From Marinobacter fuscus (lineage in GTDB: Bacteria > Pseudomonadota > Gammaproteobacteria > Pseudomonadales > Oleiphilaceae), in contig NZ_PXNP01000023.1 of NCBI RefSeq assembly GCF_003007675.1, positions 246,507 through 310,506 of the forward strand: 64,000 nucleotides of DNA, in the 5' to 3' direction. The notes under the pieces are model-generated. The model saw nothing but the letters and a program-made list of their open reading frames with translations, had not been told where the DNA came from and did not search any database. The position numbers and the translations under genes are program-made. Positions 35,537 to 44,252 of the stretch are shown here, in pieces (positions within the stretch are counted from its first letter, which is position 1; each line of letters starts with the position of its first letter).

Positions 35537-36073
35537 ATGGCCAGAGTGTTTTTCGGGCTGGAAGTTTCCGATGAGGTTGCCCGGCAATTGGTGGTCGTTC
35601 GCCAGCCGTGGGAGGGTGCCCGCTGGCAGAGCCGGCAGCAGTTGCATCTTACCCTGGCGTTTCTGGGGGAGGTTCAGGCTGATGCTGTAAGCCTTGCGTG
35701 CCAGCTCGCCCGACAGGTTAAAGCACCACCTTTCAGGCTGAATGTGCAAGGACTGGGGCGCTTTGGCTCGGTAGAGCGACCCCGAATCTTGTGGGCTGGT
35801 GTCGCCCCGGAAGAGCCCGTGCATCAACTATATGAGCAGCTGGCGGGTTATCTGCAGGAGGCGGGGTTCACCCTGGACAACCACCCGTTCAAGCCCCACA
35901 TCACCCTGAGTCGATTCCGTGGCAAGGGTGTTTCGTTGGCGGGCTTGCTTGCTGCCGGGCAAGACTGTGTGTTCGGGGCGCTGGATGTCACCGAGTTCGT
36001 GCTGTTTGAGAGCACCCCGGGGGCTGAGGGTTCCGTTTACAAGGTGTTGGAGCGGTTTCCGTTGGTTCACTGA
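35537..36073 (+). CDS. thpR: RNA 2',3'-cyclic phosphodiesterase ThpR
   Basis: A 178-residue 2H phosphoesterase. Both HxTx motifs are present: HLTL (H37-T39) and HITL (H121-T123), placed as in LigT/ThpR proteins that hydrolyse 2',3'-cyclic phosphates on RNA ends to 2'-phosphates. The N-terminal RVFFGLEVSDEV and the RLNVQGLGRFG strand are family hallmarks. It shares a transcript with the DUF2007 gene. A compact hairpin terminator at 36084-36099 follows. Confidence 0.92.
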   Translation: MARVFFGLEVSDEVARQLVVVRQPWEGARWQSRQQLHLTLAFLGEVQADAVSLACQLARQVKAPPFRLNVQGLGRFGSVERPRILWAGVAPEEPVHQLYEQLAGYLQEAGFTLDNHPFKPHITLSRFRGKGVSLAGLLAAGQDCVFGALDVTEFVLFESTPGAEGSVYKVLERFPLVH

Positions 36074-36083
36074 CGGAATAAGT

Positions 36084-36099
36084 GGGGCCCCAGGGCCCC
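36084..36099. terminator. Bidirectional hairpin terminator
   Basis: GGGGCC (36084-36089) pairs with GGCCCC (36094-36099) around a CCAG loop and is followed by GTTTGGTT. It separates thpR from the convergent DUF6160 gene. Confidence 0.55.
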
Positions 36100-36105
36100 G
36101 TTTGG

Positions 36106-36930
36106 TTATGGATGGCCGTAAATGCGCAGGCTGGTATCCTGTACAGACAGATTGTCGATGGTGAGTGAGCCGATGGACGTGCCGCCCACTAGCACCTGGC
36201 CTACCGTCATGTCGGCGTTAAACGTAGCCAGATCCACCGCCAGGGCATCGGAACCGTCGGCACGAGCCCCCTTGTAGATATCCATATTTACCTCCGCACC
36301 CAGGGTGAGGATGCCGGGATTTTCCAGGTACTGGTCGCCGGTAAGCTTCAGGTCGCGAATGCCGAGGGCCAGAAAGGGAATGTCTACGTCAAGGTCGGAT
36401 ATGCCCACCTGGGTATCGATATTGAGCTTGTCAGTGGCGGTGTCCACCCGCAAGCGCAGCTTGGTGACCGCACCCACCATGGAAAAGTTATTGGCCAGCA
36501 GGGTGGATTCTGTGGTGCCCTGAAGGCTCCATTCACCCGTAAAGACGCCGAAGTCGATGGGGGCAGCGGTCAGAGGCCAGACGTTGATCAAGGCATCACC
36601 ATCGTCTGCGATGTCGATATCAATCTTGATGTTGTCAATCAGGTCGCTGGTCGTGCCGAAGGCCAGGTTCCGGATAGCAGGGTCTGTGATCTCTTCAAAC
36701 AGGTCGGTGCGGTTGGCACCGCCAATACGGATGTCCTTGATCGACAGTGACCCTTCATCGGTGTAGATAAATTCATCGATGCTGACTTTGGTTTCAAGCT
36801 CGATGGTCACACCGGCCTGGCCGGTGATGTTGCCCATGCGGGCGTCGTCGATGGGGTTCAGTTCAGCGTTTGCAGATACAGACGCGGCAGATATTGCCAG
36901 CGCCAGCAGGCCAGAGTTCAGACGTTTCAT
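36106..36930 (-). CDS. DUF6160-type secreted protein
   Basis: A 274-residue protein with a signal peptide (LALAISAASVSANA, cleavage near residue 22) followed by ELNPIDDARMGNITGQAGVTIELETKVSIDEF, the hallmark start of DUF6160 proteins of marine gammaproteobacteria. The rest is Asp-, Leu- and Ile-rich repetitive beta structure with no cysteine pair, suggesting a secreted or surface beta-solenoid-like protein. It lies 94 bases after the choice-of-anchor D gene, with its own AAGGAAC site. The function is not known to me. Confidence 0.75.
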   Translation of the reverse strand: MKRLNSGLLALAISAASVSANAELNPIDDARMGNITGQAGVTIELETKVSIDEFIYTDEGSLSIKDIRIGGANRTDLFEEITDPAIRNLAFGTTSDLIDNIKIDIDIADDGDALINVWPLTAAPIDFGVFTGEWSLQGTTESTLLANNFSMVGAVTKLRLRVDTATDKLNIDTQVGISDLDVDIPFLALGIRDLKLTGDQYLENPGILTLGAEVNMDIYKGARADGSDALAVDLATFNADMTVGQVLVGGTSIGSLTIDNLSVQDTSLRIYGHP

Positions 36931-37024
36931 GTTCTTGTTCCTTGTTTTTGGTTTTTACGGCTGATCCGATCGCGGAGGCTTGAGCCTGCCGCGACCGGGA
37001 TTCCGGTTCCACCCGGAAATCGGA

Positions 37025-38842
37025 TTAGTTCTGGGGAGTCAGCTCCAGTTCGATGGTGTTGCCGGGCCCGGTCATGAACTGGTTCAGCAGGCCGGTGAGC
37101 AGGCCGCAGTTCTCCAGCGCTGGCAGTTCATACACGCCGCTGACTGTGCCGCCGGTTGCCGGGGAGAAGCGGGAGCCCTGTACTGACGCGAGCTGAATGT
37201 TTACCGGCTGGCTGGTCTGGCACTCGGCACCGCCACCGACTTTTACCGGCAAGCCGAACAACTTGATGGCGACCTTTGGCACCTTCACATACAGGTGGGA
37301 ATTTGCCGTCAGCTTGCCATCCACCAGCGCACCCGTGGTCACCTCTGCCTGTTCGAACTCCACGTTGGCGGATGCATGGATTTTGCTGAACAGCAGTTTG
37401 ATGTAGAAGTTGCCCGCCGTTGGCTCTACCGCCAGGTCGGCTTCGAATGTGCCAGAGGCCAGGTCCAGCAAAGTTGCAATGCTGCCGGTAAGGGGCAGGG
37501 TGCCGTTGGTGGCTTTGATCAGTGTGGAGCCCTCAAGGCCCAGCAGCAATTCCAGGGTTGGTGTGCCCTGTTGTTCGTAGGCTTCCGCCGAAACCGGCAC
37601 ACGAACGACCGGGTTTTCGGTGTCGCTTGAGCGGATGACCAGTTCGGCGTTGCTGATGCCGACCGAGGCTGCGGTAAAGCCCAGCTGCACGGAACAGCTG
37701 TTGCCAGCGGCCACCGTTGTGCAGTCGCTGGTTTGGGTGAAATCGGCCGAGCCAGTGCCTTCCAGGGCAATGCTGTCAATCTGCAGAGCGGCGTTGCCAT
37801 TGTTGGCCACTGCAATGGCGGCGGTTGCTGACTCGCCAAGCAGCACCCGGCCAAGCTCAACGGAGAGTGGATTTACACTGATTTCGGCAACGGGGGCCAG
37901 TACGCCCCGGCCCTTGAGGGCGACATCGACAGTTGGGGTCTCGGCGTCGGTAGACTCAATGGTCAGCGTTGCTATCCGGTTGCCGTCAGTAGACGGCGCA
38001 AAACTGACATCCACCGCGCACGAGGCCTGGGGTGCAAGGCTGCTGCAATCGTTGGTTTGCGTGTACAAGGTGGAGTCCGGGCCGGTGATAGACACGCCAT
38101 TGATGCCCAGGGCCGCGCTGCCGGTATTGCGTACAATCAGCGACTGGCTGCTGACCAGACCCGCCTGTACGTTCCCGAAGTCCAGTTGTTCCGCGTCTAG
38201 GGTAATCCGCGGTGTTTCAACGGCTTCACCGGTAACGGTAATGGTTTGCAGCAGGTTATTCTGGCCGGGTAGCTGGGTACAGTCGGTGGTGATTTCGCCG
38301 ATGGGGGCTGGAGCGATATCGCCGGACGCCGTACGGGCAATCAGATCCAGAGACAGAGCGCCAACGCGGATTTCGGCCTGGCCTATGTCGTCGTTGGTCA
38401 GCAGGATTTCCGGTGCGGTGCCGGACGCAGGAACATTAAACTCTCCGCTGGTGGCAGGAATCGGAGTTGCCGGAATGTCCAGGTTAACAATTTGTTGGAG
38501 CGTTCGGTTGGGGGTAACAATGTTGTTGATGCTGGTAGCGGTGCCTTCTAGGGTTTCCGAATTTACCAGTTTCAGGCCTGTGCGTGCGTCATCATTAACC
38601 ACTGTAATGGCGTCTACCTGGTATTGTGGAAGCGGCTGGCCCGCACTGGCAGTTTCAGGGATATTGGCACTGATCTGTGCACGAATAGGCTGTGCGCCAA
38701 TCAGCGGGAACGGGCATTCAAAGGCCAGTTCCAGTGACACCGGTTCGGCATGGGCGGCGCCGCTGCCGGTGGCCATCAAAGCCGCCGCAGCGACCGCGGA
38801 GCCGAGCGTACTGGCCCGGCGAACAGGATTCCTGAGTTTCAT
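37025..38842 (-). CDS. Secreted choice-of-anchor D (ASH-like) domain protein
   Basis: A 605-residue exported protein. After a signal peptide (ending SGAAHA near residue 33), the first 200 residues begin with LELAFECPFPLIGAQPIRAQISANIPE, resembling the DUF6801 type. Two choice-of-anchor D repeats follow; each has the DFGNVQAGLVSSQSLIVRNTGSAAL-like strand pair and a Cys-containing block (NDCSSLAPQASCAVDVSFAPS; SDCTTVAAGNSCSVQLGF), so each is likely disulfide-bonded. The C-terminal 170 residues are unclassified. ATG 38842 has AAGGA upstream. The pair with the DUF6160 gene suggests one surface system. Confidence 0.78.
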   Translation of the reverse strand: MKLRNPVRRASTLGSAVAAAALMATGSGAAHAEPVSLELAFECPFPLIGAQPIRAQISANIPETASAGQPLPQYQVDAITVVNDDARTGLKLVNSETLEGTATSINNIVTPNRTLQQIVNLDIPATPIPATSGEFNVPASGTAPEILLTNDDIGQAEIRVGALSLDLIARTASGDIAPAPIGEITTDCTQLPGQNNLLQTITVTGEAVETPRITLDAEQLDFGNVQAGLVSSQSLIVRNTGSAALGINGVSITGPDSTLYTQTNDCSSLAPQASCAVDVSFAPSTDGNRIATLTIESTDAETPTVDVALKGRGVLAPVAEISVNPLSVELGRVLLGESATAAIAVANNGNAALQIDSIALEGTGSADFTQTSDCTTVAAGNSCSVQLGFTAASVGISNAELVIRSSDTENPVVRVPVSAEAYEQQGTPTLELLLGLEGSTLIKATNGTLPLTGSIATLLDLASGTFEADLAVEPTAGNFYIKLLFSKIHASANVEFEQAEVTTGALVDGKLTANSHLYVKVPKVAIKLFGLPVKVGGGAECQTSQPVNIQLASVQGSRFSPATGGTVSGVYELPALENCGLLTGLLNQFMTGPGNTIELELTPQN

Positions 38843-39025
38843 GTCTTCGTCCTTTGTCTGTTGTTCGTTGTTGTGTGCACATGGCAAATGCCCGACCATT
38901 TAAATGGCAAGGCGGAGGGTGGGTCATTGCTATTGGCGGCAGGAGATTTGTTCGAAACGGAAACGTGAGGGGCTTTTTGCGTTATTCGTGACAGGCTTCA
39001 AACCGGGTGAGGCAACCGGGGTGGA

Positions 39026-40042
39026 TCACTCCCTGTGATCACGCCTGACTTCACCCGGCGTTTTGCCTGTCCAGCTCCGGTAGGCTTTGGTAAAGCCCGC
39101 CTGATCGCTGAAACCGAGTTTATCGGCGATTGATTCCAGCGGTACATTGGTGTCCTGCAAGTAGAGGGTCGCAAAGTTTTCGCGGATTTCATTGCGCAGG
39201 GCCCGGAAGGAGGTGTTGGCACTGGCCAGATGCTGGCGAAGTGTTCGGGCGCTGATGTCCAGGCGGCGGGCGATATTCTCTGTTGTGCAGGGGCGCCCGG
39301 GTTGACTCATGATCAAGTCCCGTACCTGTGCCAGGGTTTCGTTGGCTGACGGTCGCCCGCGCACGCGCTGATGCTGTGTGCGGGCCATCAGAAACTGCAG
39401 GTTATCATTTCGGTTGGGCGCCGGGGCTTCTTTCAGAGGCATGGTCACTTCGGTTTCGGCAGCATTGAACTCGAAGTCACAGCCGGGTGCCAGCAGTTGC
39501 CACTCATCTACCGGCAGGGCGGATGGAAAGTTGAACTGAAACCGGAAGTGGCTACACACCTGGCAGGAAATTCGGTGGATACTGCCCATATAGATTTTAC
39601 TCAGGCATGGCTGAAGGTCGCCCACCCCCCAGGTATCGACCAGTTTTATGCGGAAGGTGGAGCCGCTGGACTCAAGCTCCATGTCCATCAGGGGCAGCCC
39701 GACACGCAAGTATTGTACGATCATGCCCACCAGGCGGCGGGGATGCTGCTGCCCGAGTACGGCGAATCCCAGCAGGCCATGACTGGGCAAATCCAGTTGC
39801 TGGCCGAACTCGAAGGCGGCCCGTTCATCTGTCATCAGCCAATCGGTTTGGCGTAGAATTTCGATGGTCTGGTTCATGGATAGCCAGGCGTCGGGATTTT
39901 CCAGCGTGCTGCCCGCAATGCCGGTTTTTGCCAGCAGGGACTGGCACCTTACGCCGCGTTTCTCCAGAAACCGAATGAGCATTCTGGCATAGCGGGCCGA
40001 GACGATGGGCACTTCCCGGGCAAGTTCGGACGACGTTTCCAT
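39026..40042 (-). CDS. AraC-family regulator with arabinose-binding-like N-domain
   Basis: A 338-residue regulator. The N-terminal part (about 25-215) resembles the AraC-type domain of OruR/ArgR-like regulators (PF12625), and the C-terminal double helix-turn-helix covers about 235-335 (ENIARRLDISARTLRQHLASANTSFRALRNEIR, then SIADKLGFSDQAGFTKAYRSWTGKTPGEVR). It lies 183 bases upstream of the choice-of-anchor D gene on the same strand. It may control that secreted-protein pair, and its ligand is unknown; regulators of this shape often sense fatty acids or amino acids. Confidence 0.88.
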   Translation of the reverse strand: METSSELAREVPIVSARYARMLIRFLEKRGVRCQSLLAKTGIAGSTLENPDAWLSMNQTIEILRQTDWLMTDERAAFEFGQQLDLPSHGLLGFAVLGQQHPRRLVGMIVQYLRVGLPLMDMELESSGSTFRIKLVDTWGVGDLQPCLSKIYMGSIHRISCQVCSHFRFQFNFPSALPVDEWQLLAPGCDFEFNAAETEVTMPLKEAPAPNRNDNLQFLMARTQHQRVRGRPSANETLAQVRDLIMSQPGRPCTTENIARRLDISARTLRQHLASANTSFRALRNEIRENFATLYLQDTNVPLESIADKLGFSDQAGFTKAYRSWTGKTPGEVRRDHRE

Positions 40043-40221
40043 GTTCCTGTCTCTGAGCGGAGAGATTTTTGTTCGTTATTTTCGGTTCGGTGGAGGGACT
40101 GCCCTGCTCCTCTGGCCGGTGCTCAGTATAGGTAATGGTTTGTAATGTTTTTTCGAGGCGGATCACAATCGCCGGGTCTGGCCGGATATGACAATGACGG
40201 TTTTGTCAGGTTGGTTCTTTC

Positions 40222-40893
40222 ATGAGCGTACTTAGTTCAAAGGAGCATCAAGTCTCCTTGCTTTGCCCGGTTTGCGAAACCGGAGTGCTGTCAGACTTCC
40301 GGCAGTTTTCCGGCCAGCGTTACCTGCGTTGCGGCCAGTGTCAGGCGACACTTCTGGCACCGGAATGCCGGTTGCCGGAAGACCAGGAGCGGTCAGTCTA
40401 CGAACTCCACAACAATCAGCCGGACGACCCCGGCTACCGGCGGTTTTTGGCAAAACTGTCTGAGCCGCTGCTGAAGAAGCTCTCACCTGTCTCCCACGGG
40501 CTGGACTTTGGCTGTGGCCCGGGGCCCGCTCTGGCAGAGATGCTGAAGGAATGCGGCCACACAGTGGCTCTGTATGATCACTTCTTTTACCCGGATGCCG
40601 ATACCCTCGAGCAGGCCTACGACTTCATCACCTGCACCGAGGTGGTAGAGCACTTGTTCCGCCCGGCCGAAGTGTTCCGGTTACTGAATCAATTGCTCCG
40701 GCCAGGTGGCTGGCTGGCAATTATGACCTGCTTCCAGACCGACGATGCCCGGTTTGAGCACTGGCACTATCGCAGGGATCCGACCCATGTGGTGTTCTAT
40801 CGGGAGCAGACTTTCACATGGCTGGCGAGGCACTACGGCTGGCAGCTTGAGATTCCGGCGAAAGATGTGGTCTTGATCCGGAAACCCGGTTAG
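40222..40893 (+). CDS. Class I SAM-dependent methyltransferase with N-terminal zinc ribbon
   Basis: A 223-residue methyltransferase. Residues 14-41 contain CPVC and CGQC, a likely zinc ribbon, followed by the Rossmann core: SAM motif I as LDFGCGPGPALAEMLKECG (about 91-109), motif II VALYDHFFYPD and the FITCTEVVEHLFRP segment with a post-I acidic residue. The zinc-ribbon plus methyltransferase pairing is typical of C-methyltransferase-like and rRNA-type families, but the target is unknown. It overlaps the convergent glutamine amidotransferase gene by four bases. Confidence 0.85.
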   Translation: MSVLSSKEHQVSLLCPVCETGVLSDFRQFSGQRYLRCGQCQATLLAPECRLPEDQERSVYELHNNQPDDPGYRRFLAKLSEPLLKKLSPVSHGLDFGCGPGPALAEMLKECGHTVALYDHFFYPDADTLEQAYDFITCTEVVEHLFRPAEVFRLLNQLLRPGGWLAIMTCFQTDDARFEHWHYRRDPTHVVFYREQTFTWLARHYGWQLEIPAKDVVLIRKPG

Positions 40894-41630
40894 TTGCGGT
40901 TTTTGACATAGTCGGAAAACAGGCGGAGCAGGCGACTGGCATCGGGTGCCGGGCGCACGGAATTCAGCAACTGTCCCGCATCCAGACCTTCTTTTTCGAG
41001 TTCTGGCCGCTGTACCTTCAGATACGCAGCCATAACCTTGTCGGTAAATTCCGGATGAAACTGCACGCCCCAGGCGTGAGGGCCAACCCGGAAAGCTTGA
41101 TGCGGCTCGAACCCGGAACGGGCAAGCAGCACTGCGTTTGCCGGCAATCTCAGGGCGGATTGCAGGTGCGTGAGGTGAGCGGGAAACTCGCTGGGTAGTT
41201 GGCTGAACAGAGGGTCTTTCGAGGCCGCGTCCAGCAGGCATACCTGATGGGTGCCGGATTCCCGGCCTTCTGGGTGGTATCCGGCCTCGCCGCCCAAGGC
41301 GTGGGCCAGTAGTTGGTGGCCGTAGCATACGCCCAGCAGAGGTATCGAGGCTGTCACCGCCTGGTTGATCCACTGGGCGGTCTTCTCACTCCAGGGTTCG
41401 CGATCGCTCACCATGGCGGGAGACCCGGTCACCACAACCCCGTCCCAATCGGTGGGCTCACCAGGCAGAGGGTCATTCACTACATCCGCAACAGACAGAT
41501 CCAGATCGTCTGACAGTCCCTGAACAAACCAGGCGTCGAAGTCTCCGAATGTATTGCGAATGTCGGGGTAGGTGGTACCCGTTTTCAGAATGACAACTCT
41601 GGGTTTAGGCACGCAGGTTTCCTCTGCCAT
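40890..41630 (-). CDS. Class I glutamine amidotransferase
   Basis: A 246-residue GMP-synthase-like glutaminase. The catalytic triad is present: nucleophile C102 in LLGVCYGHQLLAHALGG, and H192 and E194 in VQFHPEF. Stand-alone proteins of this type transfer ammonia to, or cleave, small gamma-glutamyl compounds (compare PuuD-like and GuaA-like enzymes). ATG 41630 is chosen, giving the normal MAEETCVPKPRVVILKTG start; TTG 41648 is a poorer choice. The substrate is unknown. Confidence 0.88.
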   Translation of the reverse strand: MAEETCVPKPRVVILKTGTTYPDIRNTFGDFDAWFVQGLSDDLDLSVADVVNDPLPGEPTDWDGVVVTGSPAMVSDREPWSEKTAQWINQAVTASIPLLGVCYGHQLLAHALGGEAGYHPEGRESGTHQVCLLDAASKDPLFSQLPSEFPAHLTHLQSALRLPANAVLLARSGFEPHQAFRVGPHAWGVQFHPEFTDKVMAAYLKVQRPELEKEGLDAGQLLNSVRPAPDASRLLRLFSDYVKNRN

Positions 41631-41660
41631 GGTTTGAGCGCTCAGCAACGGTTGTCGCCG

Positions 41661-42386
41661 TTATTCCTCGGGCAATTCCGCGTTGTGGAACACGTTCTGA
41701 ACATCATCCAGATCGTTCAGCATGTCCAGGAATTTTTCAAACAGCGGAATGTCATCGCCTTCCACGGTAGTGGTGGTTTTTGGCAGGAACTGGATTTCGT
41801 CGACGTCGAACTCGATACCTTCGAACGCTGCTTCCAGTGCCTGACGGGCCTTGGCGTATTCGGTATTCGGTGTGAAAACAGTGATCTTGCCATCTTCGCT
41901 TTCGATGTCGGTAACATCAACGTCGGCTTCCATCAACGCTTCAAGCACCGTGTCTTCGTCGTCACCGGAGAACACGAAAATCGCACAGTGGTCGAACATA
42001 TGGGCGACAACGCCCGGGGTGCCGATTTTGCACTTGGTTTTGGTAAAGGCCAGGCGCACATCACCGAACGTACGGTTAGGGTTGTCGGTCAGGCAGTCGA
42101 CAATCACCATGCAGTTGCCTGGGCCGTAGCCTTCATAGCGTGCCGGAGCATAATCCTCACCGGCACCACCCTTGGCCTTATCGATCGCTTTTTCAATAAC
42201 GTGGGTGGGAACCTGGTCTTTCTTGGCCCGCTCGATCAGCCCGCGCAGGGACAGGTTAGCCTGGGGGTCTACACCGCCGGACTTTGCCGCCATGTAGATC
42301 TCGCGACCGTATTTGCTGTAAACCTTGGTTTTTGCCGCGGCCGTTTTGGCCATGGATTCTTTGCGGTTCTGATAGGCTCTGCCCAT
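41661..42386 (-). CDS. YebC/PmpR-family DNA-binding protein, YeeN type
   Basis: A 241-residue protein of the YebC family. The opening [38 protein letters not shown] is characteristic of the YeeN branch, and AIDKAKGG...[28 protein letters not shown] is the shared family core. YebC proteins act in transcription regulation, and some relieve ribosome stalling at proline-rich motifs. The C-terminal acidic end (NAELPEE) is normal. The gene follows the MBL gene on the same strand after 109 bases. Confidence 0.9.
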   Translation of the reverse strand: MGRAYQNRKESMAKTAAAKTKVYSKYGREIYMAAKSGGVDPQANLSLRGLIERAKKDQVPTHVIEKAIDKAKGGAGEDYAPARYEGYGPGNCMVIVDCLTDNPNRTFGDVRLAFTKTKCKIGTPGVVAHMFDHCAIFVFSGDDEDTVLEALMEADVDVTDIESEDGKITVFTPNTEYAKARQALEAAFEGIEFDVDEIQFLPKTTTTVEGDDIPLFEKFLDMLNDLDDVQNVFHNAELPEE

Positions 42387-42467
42387 ATTCGCTGCCTCTG
42401 GAATTCAATGAAAAGACGGATTTTACTGAACCTGAGAGCTTTGGGACAGGCCTGATTGAACTGCAAT

Positions 42468-42489
42468 GGCTCCGCGTCCCTGCGGAGCC
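42468..42489. terminator. Strong hairpin after the MBL-fold gene
   Basis: GGCTCCGC (42468-42475) pairs perfectly with GCGGAGCC (42482-42489) around a six-base loop, located 7 bases beyond the 3' end of the minus-strand MBL gene. The plus strand has TTTTT just after the stem; the minus strand has only a weak T-rich tail. Confidence 0.5.
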
Positions 42490-42495
42490 CGTTTT

Positions 42496-43296
42496 TCAGA
42501 TGTATTCCACGGGTTGGCGATAGTTTTCCTGGGTGACAAGATCAATACCGCAATCCATATTGCTTACCCAGTTCAGGAACTGGTCAATCATGGCCTGGCC
42601 CTCAAACCGTTTGCCATGCTGGGGGACGATCATCTGCACATCCATACCGCGAACCATGTTGGCCCACAGGGAGCAGACTTTTTTCGACGCAATATAGCGG
42701 CGGTGAAAACCGATCATGCTGGCGACATGCTGCTCAAAATCCTTGACCGGTTCATGCTCGTTGTCATTGCCAAGGGATGCGCCCAGGTCGCCGGAGAACA
42801 GGATCTTCGACACCGGATCATAGAACTGCAGGTTGCCGACAGAGTGCATGAAGTGTGCGGGCAGGCACTGCAGGTAGGTGTCTCCGAAGCGCACATTGGC
42901 GCCGCCGTCCGGAATACTCACAATGCGATCATAAACGCTGCCACTGAGCTGGTTGCTTACGTAGCTGGAAACCAGGTGAGGCAGAAAGCGGGCCCAGAGC
43001 TTGGAGGTAACGATTTTGGCCTGGGTATGAACAATCCAGCGGTCGATCGCACCGATAATGTCCGGGTCCTGGTGCGAGGCGAACACATAGTCCATATCCC
43101 GGATGTTCAGGTATTTCGAGGCTGCAACAGACAGAGGGGTGTAAGTAAGATCCCCGCCCGGATCAATCAGCGCTTCGTGTTTACCGTCAACGATCAGAAA
43201 CTGGTTGGACTGCACTCCCTCGCCGGTAACAAGGGAATCGAACATCAGGCATTTGTGGTGTCCGTTATCAAAAAGAACTATCGGCTCTGCAGCCAT
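42496..43296 (-). CDS. MBL-fold di-iron (ODP/FprA-like) oxygen-binding protein
   Basis: A 266-residue metallo-beta-lactamase-fold protein of the oxygen-binding di-iron type found in flavodi-iron proteins. Metal-ligand areas visible are FASHQDPDIIGAIDRW (the HxExD-like site has become HQDPD, Glu replaced by Asp), AHFMHSVGNLQFYDP, FSGDLGAS and PQHGKRFEG. Flavodi-iron relatives have a flavodoxin domain for electron input; this one lacks it, so it may need a separate partner or act as an oxygen sensor. ATG 43296 has GGGAG six bases upstream. Confidence 0.85.
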   Translation of the reverse strand: MAAEPIVLFDNGHHKCLMFDSLVTGEGVQSNQFLIVDGKHEALIDPGGDLTYTPLSVAASKYLNIRDMDYVFASHQDPDIIGAIDRWIVHTQAKIVTSKLWARFLPHLVSSYVSNQLSGSVYDRIVSIPDGGANVRFGDTYLQCLPAHFMHSVGNLQFYDPVSKILFSGDLGASLGNDNEHEPVKDFEQHVASMIGFHRRYIASKKVCSLWANMVRGMDVQMIVPQHGKRFEGQAMIDQFLNWVSNMDCGIDLVTQENYRQPVEYI

Positions 43297-43468
43297 GGTC
43301 ATCTCCCAAAACAGTCTGTGTACAGGCAAGGGTGGTAGTGTTGCTCAATGGCCGGATATTGCAAGGTGCCGGGCAGGGTACAGAAATGCCAGATGTGAAC
43401 TATTGCCGCAAGTCAATTATCTGATATCCATCAAGTAATTGTTTGTATCCGGGTGCTATGCAGACGCG

Positions 43469-43897
43469 TCAAACCAGTTGCGGAAGCCGCCTGACTCCCC
43501 GGCGTATCCTGCGCTCCAGCAAGGCGCGGAAAGCGCTGCCGGTGAGTGGAATGGCCGCGTCAAAGCTGATCACGTAATGCACGCGGGTGTGACCTTCCTG
43601 AGTCTCGGAAAAGCGGATGCGCCCCCGGTGATTGCGCAGAGGGCTGAGGCTGATGATGGTGTACTCAATCAGCAAATCCGGTTCAAAACCAAGTACGGTC
43701 TCCTCCACCGACAAGGGCCCAAGCCCCACCCGGCGAACCGAGCCAATGCCATTGGGGTCGGCTTGCAGGCTGTCCTTGATTCGTTTTACCGGCGCGCCGA
43801 TCAATTTACCGAAACGGTAGTGGTCTGCAAACATCATGAATACCTGGCGCCTTGGAAGTTCAAAAACTTCATCAATTTCAATGAGGTAGTCTGCCAT
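43469..43897 (-). CDS. SRPBCC (START-like) family protein
   Basis: A 142-residue single-domain protein of the SRPBCC superfamily, which binds hydrophobic ligands in a deep cavity. The sequence starts with EIDEVFELPRRQVFMMFADHYRFGKLIG, continues through GSVRRVGLGPLSVEETVLGFEP and ends with RVHYVISFDAAIPLTGSAFRALLERRIRRGV, the standard polyketide-cyclase-like pattern. It may carry lipids or act with a neighbour, but no partner is evident. The start has a poor ribosome-binding site after an AT-rich leader. Confidence 0.8.
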   Translation of the reverse strand: MADYLIEIDEVFELPRRQVFMMFADHYRFGKLIGAPVKRIKDSLQADPNGIGSVRRVGLGPLSVEETVLGFEPDLLIEYTIISLSPLRNHRGRIRFSETQEGHTRVHYVISFDAAIPLTGSAFRALLERRIRRGVRRLPQLV

Positions 43898-44252
43898 TGT
43901 TGTGCTCTTTTTATTATGTGTATTACCAAGATTAACCCTTTGCCAGGAACAACTAAAGTGGCGTGCACCGGTTTTCGCTGGGATGGCCAGACAAGGGGCT
44001 GTGCGCGGTATCGTAGCGGGAGGGCATCGCAGACTCCGTTTTTATGTATCAGCTAGACCGGACATTATTACGACGCATCCGCCAGAGGTAGTTCACCACG
44101 GAATCACCAACGCACGGGAAAGCCCGCTGTATTTGTCATTCTCTGATAATGTTGGTAGTTCCTGAAAACGCTAAACTGTGGTGTCTTCTTATTCGACCTC
44201 AACGCTGGCTGCCCGGATTTGCCCCGGGTGTCCGCACATAGAAAGGTAGCCC
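43898..44252. other. 355-base intergenic region
   Basis: This gap separates the divergent SRPBCC and AI-2E genes. An open frame at 43902-44165 has no ribosome-binding site, an odd composition and no recognisable family, so it is not called. AT-rich stretches near 43910-43930 and around GATAAT (near 44145) could hold promoters for the two flanking genes. No repeat, RNA gene or clear operator was seen. Confidence 0.5.

Noticed and set aside
43902..44165. Plus-strand frame of 87 codons in the SRPBCC/AI-2E gap
   Set aside because: No ribosome-binding site, no family similarity and an unlikely composition; left as intergenic.
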